This document shows, one piece after another, positions 6,943 to 9,741 of a DNA stretch of 9,741 nt (its first letter is position 1; every line of letters begins with the position of its first letter). This stretch comes from DASTRU01 sp035761045 (GTDB lineage: Bacteria; Pseudomonadota; Gammaproteobacteria; Burkholderiales; Burkholderiaceae_E), in contig DASTRU010000297.1 in assembly GCA_035761045.1 (NCBI GenBank), positions 1 to 9,741 on the forward strand. The letters run 5' to 3'. The translations under genes were made by a program, and so were the position numbers. The notes beneath the pieces are model-generated. The model was not told where the DNA came from. It did not search any database and saw nothing but the letters and a program-made list of their open reading frames with translations.

Positions 6943-9741
6943 TTACTCCTCGTCCAGCGCGCGCGCTAGGCGCTCGCAGTGCGCGATGGCGCTCTCGAAA
7001 TCGAGCACGGCGATCGCGGCGCCAAGCGGGCGAAGATCCACGCGCGCGATGGCCGGATGCGACCGCACGCGTTCGTAGGCTTCGAGCGCCGCCATATCGG
7101 CCTCGCGCAGCAGCGTGGTGAGTTCGTCGAGCACTTGGTGAGGTGTCGCGTCGTCGTGCACAGGCGCGGTGTGATCGGGCATGGCCACTTCAAGTTCCCG
7201 CGCGGCTTGTTCGATTTCGGCGGCTTGTTCCTTCACCAGCACGCGCCATTCATCGAGCAAGGCCGCGGTTTGATCGGGTGCGAGGGGCGCGGCTAGCAAT
7301 TGCTCGGCCCGCGCGGCACGTTCGGCCAAGACGTTCGCGCCCAAGGTGGCCGCCACGCCGCGCAAGGTGTGCATCAGCTGGCTCGCGCTCTCGTAATCGC
7401 CCGCGCTTAAATGCCGCGCGAGCTGTTCGGCACTCGCGCGCACGTCGGTGAGCGACGAGCGCAGCATGCGCGCGTACGCGCCTTGATTACCTCCAAGGCG
7501 CTTTAACGCACCGGCGACATTGACGTTCGTGCTGGTCATGGGCGCGCCAGGTTCGTCGCTAGGATGAACCGCGATATCGGTGTCGGGCGCCGTTTCGCGT
7601 CCGGTATGCCGGCGTAATGTGGCGACAAGGATGTCGAGATCGAATGGTTTGCCCACATGATCGTTCATCCCGGCGGCAAGGCAAGCCTCGCGGTCGCTGG
7701 CGAGTGCGTTTGCCGTCATCGCGATGATGGGAAGCGTGGCTAAATTCACACGCTGGCGGATGCGCTGGGTGGCAGTGAAACCGTCCATCACGGGCATTTG
7801 CACATCCATCAACACCACGTCGAAGGCCGCATCGGCGGCTTCCACTTTTTCGACCGCTTGCTTGCCGTCGCTCACGATGCTGACGATAGCGCCTTCGTTC
7901 GATAGCAGTTCGCGCGCGATTTGCCGGTTGTTCGCATTGTCGTCGGCGACCAATACGCGCATGCCTTGCAAGCGCTTTGGCGGCGGAGTCTTTATCGACG
8001 CGAGCTGCATGGTCGTGGCCTTGGGGGATCGCGCGTGCTCGACCACGTCGCGCAACATGCACGGCGTGACCGGTTTGACCAAGAAGCCATCGAGCAAGGC
8101 TTGCTCGGTCTCGGTGCGTCCGTTGAGTACTTCGCGACCATGGGCCGTCAACATGACAATCGATAAAGACGGTCCCGCAACTTCGCGCAGGCGCACGCAG
8201 GTTTGCCAGCCGTTCATGTCGTTCATTAGGTAATCGACCAGCACGACTTGATACGCGTTCGAACCAGCGCGGCGCGCCTGAACACTCGCCAACGCTTCCT
8301 CGCCGCTGGCTACCGCCTCGGCCCGCCAACCAAGTGCTTGCACGCCAACCAACAGGCTTTCACGCGCGACGGGGTTGTCATCGACGATCAAGACACGCAA
8401 CGCTTCTGTCGCCGTCTGGATCATGGGCATTTGCGACGCGGAGGCCATCACGGGCAGCGCGATCTCGAACGAGAACGTGCTGCCTTGTCCCACTTCGCTA
8501 CGCACGACAAGGTCGCCGCCCATCGCCGCCACTAAGCGTTGGCAAATCGCAAGACCGAGTCCGGTGCCGCCAAAGCGCCGCGTCGTCGATGCTTCCGCTT
8601 GCGAGAACCCGCTAAAAATATGTTCTTGATGCTCGGGCGCGATGCCGATGCCGGTATCCGTCACCGCGAATCGCAATAAAACCGCGTCGTTCACGACACC
8701 AATCTTGCGGATGCTCAACACCACTTCGCCGCGTTCGGTGAACTTGATGGCGTTGCCGCCAAGATTGATCAACACCTGTTGCAGTCGCAGATCGTCGCCA
8801 AATAATTCATTAGGAATGGCGGGATCGATGTCGTAGAGAACTTCTATGTTCTTGTCGCGCACATTGGCCGAGAGAATCACCGAAAGCTCGCGCAACAGCG
8901 TTTCCAGACTGAAATGCCGTGGATCGAGTTCGAGCTTGCCGGCTTCGATCTTCGAGAAATCGAGGATGTCGTTGAGTAGTCCGAGCAGCGAGCGCGCCGC
9001 GACTTCGGTTTTATCCGCGTAGTCGAGCTGACGCGGCGTGAGCGACGTGTTGTGCAACAAGCGCAGCATGCCGAGGATCGCGTTCATCGGCGTGCGGATT
9101 TCATGGCTCATGTTCGCGACGAACCGGCTCTTGGCGATGCTGGCTTGCTCGGCTTGCGCGGTGCGTTCTTGCAACGCGAGGTTCAACGCTTCCAATTGCG
9201 TTTGCGCGCGCTTGCGCTCGGTCACGTCGATATAGGTACTCACGAATCCGCCGTCGGGCAGTGGCGCGCCCGACACTTCAAGCGCCACGCCGTTGGGGCG
9301 TTGCCGCTCGAATCGATGATGCGATGGCGTACGAGCACGACCAACGATTTGATTCACCACCGTGTCGACATCCGCGTTGCCGTACTCGCCATGCTCGGCG
9401 TTGTAGCGAATGATGCTTTCGAACGTCGTGCCCGGGGTGTCGAATAAGTGGTCGGGCAAGCCGAGCAAACTGCGAAAGGTGCGGTTGTGCGCGACGAGTT
9501 TCAAGTCCGCGTCGAATACGCTGAGCCCGCACGGCAGGTTGTCGATGATGGTTTGCATCATCGCGTGGCTGCGGAGCAATTCCTCGTCGGCATGCTTGCG
9601 CGCGGTGATATCCAAATGCGTGCCCGCCATCCATTCGGGCTTGCCGTCGGCGGTGCGCGAGTACACGCGGCCATGGGCTAGCACCCATACCCAATGGCCG
9701 TTCTTATGGCGCATGCGCACTTCGCACTCGTAGTAGTCCAG
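6943..9741 (-). CDS. Hybrid histidine kinase PAS-PAS-HisKA-HATPase-REC-REC-Hpt, N-terminus outside window
   Basis: Sensor kinase of a multistep phosphorelay. The frame continues through the right edge: codons before the GTG at 9720 read LDYYECE, part of a PAS domain, so the start lies beyond the window; 932 residues are visible. Counting from 9720: end of a first PAS/PAC (to about 42, GTHLDITARK), second PAS (about 52-172, DNLPCGLSVFDAD … IDVTERK), short coiled linker, HisKA with H206 in MSHEIRTPMNAILG, HATPase (N box LINLGGNAIKF; DTGIGIAPE; GGTGLGLAI), REC1 (D447-D448, D496, K549), REC2 (D593-D594, D639, K691) and Hpt (H784 in MHTLRGVAATLGA). All phosphotransfer residues are intact in both receivers and the Hpt. 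A further helical tail (about 860-922) follows without a phosphorylatable His motif. No membrane segment is visible, but the missing N-terminus could hold one or more. The layout resembles BarA-type kinases. The gene directly after it is a REC-GGDEF protein, its likely output. Confidence 0.96.
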   Translation of the reverse strand: MDYYECEVRMRHKNGHWVWVLAHGRVYSRTADGKPEWMAGTHLDITARKHADEELLRSHAMMQTIIDNLPCGLSVFDADLKLVAHNRTFRSLLGLPDHLFDTPGTTFESIIRYNAEHGEYGNADVDTVVNQIVGRARTPSHHRFERQRPNGVALEVSGAPLPDGGFVSTYIDVTERKRAQTQLEALNLALQERTAQAEQASIAKSRFVANMSHEIRTPMNAILGMLRLLHNTSLTPRQLDYADKTEVAARSLLGLLNDILDFSKIEAGKLELDPRHFSLETLLRELSVILSANVRDKNIEVLYDIDPAIPNELFGDDLRLQQVLINLGGNAIKFTERGEVVLSIRKIGVVNDAVLLRFAVTDTGIGIAPEHQEHIFSGFSQAEASTTRRFGGTGLGLAICQRLVAAMGGDLVVRSEVGQGSTFSFEIALPVMASASQMPMIQTATEALRVLIVDDNPVARESLLVGVQALGWRAEAVASGEEALASVQARRAGSNAYQVVLVDYLMNDMNGWQTCVRLREVAGPSLSIVMLTAHGREVLNGRTETEQALLDGFLVKPVTPCMLRDVVEHARSPKATTMQLASIKTPPPKRLQGMRVLVADDNANNRQIARELLSNEGAIVSIVSDGKQAVEKVEAADAAFDVVLMDVQMPVMDGFTATQRIRQRVNLATLPIIAMTANALASDREACLAAGMNDHVGKPFDLDILVATLRRHTGRETAPDTDIAVHPSDEPGAPMTSTNVNVAGALKRLGGNQGAYARMLRSSLTDVRASAEQLARHLSAGDYESASQLMHTLRGVAATLGANVLAERAARAEQLLAAPLAPDQTAALLDEWRVLVKEQAAEIEQAARELEVAMPDHTAPVHDDATPHQVLDELTTLLREADMAALEAYERVRSHPAIARVDLRPLGAAIAVLDFESAIAHCERLARALDEE
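6946..6951 (-). promoter_or_regulatory. Ribosome binding site of the diguanylate cyclase gene
   Basis: On the minus strand GAGGAG forms the last two sense codons of the kinase gene, followed by its TAA and then the ATG at 6936, with nine bases between. It is the only strong Shine-Dalgarno among the starts visible here. Its position in the upstream gene implies that kinase and cyclase are translated from one message and probably coupled. Confidence 0.75.

Noticed and set aside
7724..8233. 169-residue open frame antisense to the kinase receivers
   Set aside because: No recognisable domain or ribosome site; it lies wholly opposite a strongly conserved coding region.
7559..8329. 256-residue open frame on the minus strand inside the kinase gene
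   Set aside because: It overlaps the kinase receiver-domain coding in another frame. Its translation is Arg/Ala/His-rich with no domain, typical of a shadow in GC-rich DNA.

Overview
The window looks like a chromosomal or accessory segment from a Gram-negative proteobacterium. The PAS / hybrid-kinase / REC-GGDEF architecture and moderately high GC (roughly 60% in hand-counted rows of the kinase and the paralog C-termini) fit Betaproteobacteria, possibly a Burkholderiales relative. The lineage is an inference from style; no taxonomic marker is present. There are five protein genes, packed with gaps of at most 110 bp. I saw no RNA gene, CRISPR array, insertion sequence or integrase.

Layout, left to right. 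(1) 2-649, plus strand: a NADAR-domain protein (YbiA/RibX-like N-glycosidase fold) whose N-terminus lies outside the left edge. (2) 656-3214, minus strand: an 852-residue coiled-coil protein with two predicted membrane helices, of no family I recognise; its stop is 6 bp from the NADAR stop (convergent). (3) 3323-5863, minus strand: a paralog of 846 residues with the same layout. (4) 5974-6936, minus strand: a PleD-like REC-GGDEF diguanylate cyclase response regulator with intact phosphoacceptor, GGEEF active site and RxxD inhibitory site. (5) 6943-9741, minus strand: a hybrid histidine kinase (PAS-PAS-HisKA-HATPase-REC-REC-Hpt plus a His-less helical tail), with its N-terminus beyond the right edge.

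How they may work together. The kinase and cyclase are almost certainly one operon: 6 bp apart, with the Shine-Dalgarno of the second overlapping the end of the first. They form a phosphorelay that ends in cyclic-di-GMP synthesis. The two coiled-coil genes follow on the same strand after 110 bp, so they could be co-transcribed with, or controlled by, this relay, but nothing in the sequence proves it.

The tandem coiled-coil pair is the most novel part. The proteins align almost without gaps. Their last 139 residues are 88% identical by my count, while the loop between the membrane helices has diverged strongly. The two genes are in the same reading frame, separated by a single TAA and 36 stop-free codons. 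The gap also holds a perfect 8-bp inverted repeat.
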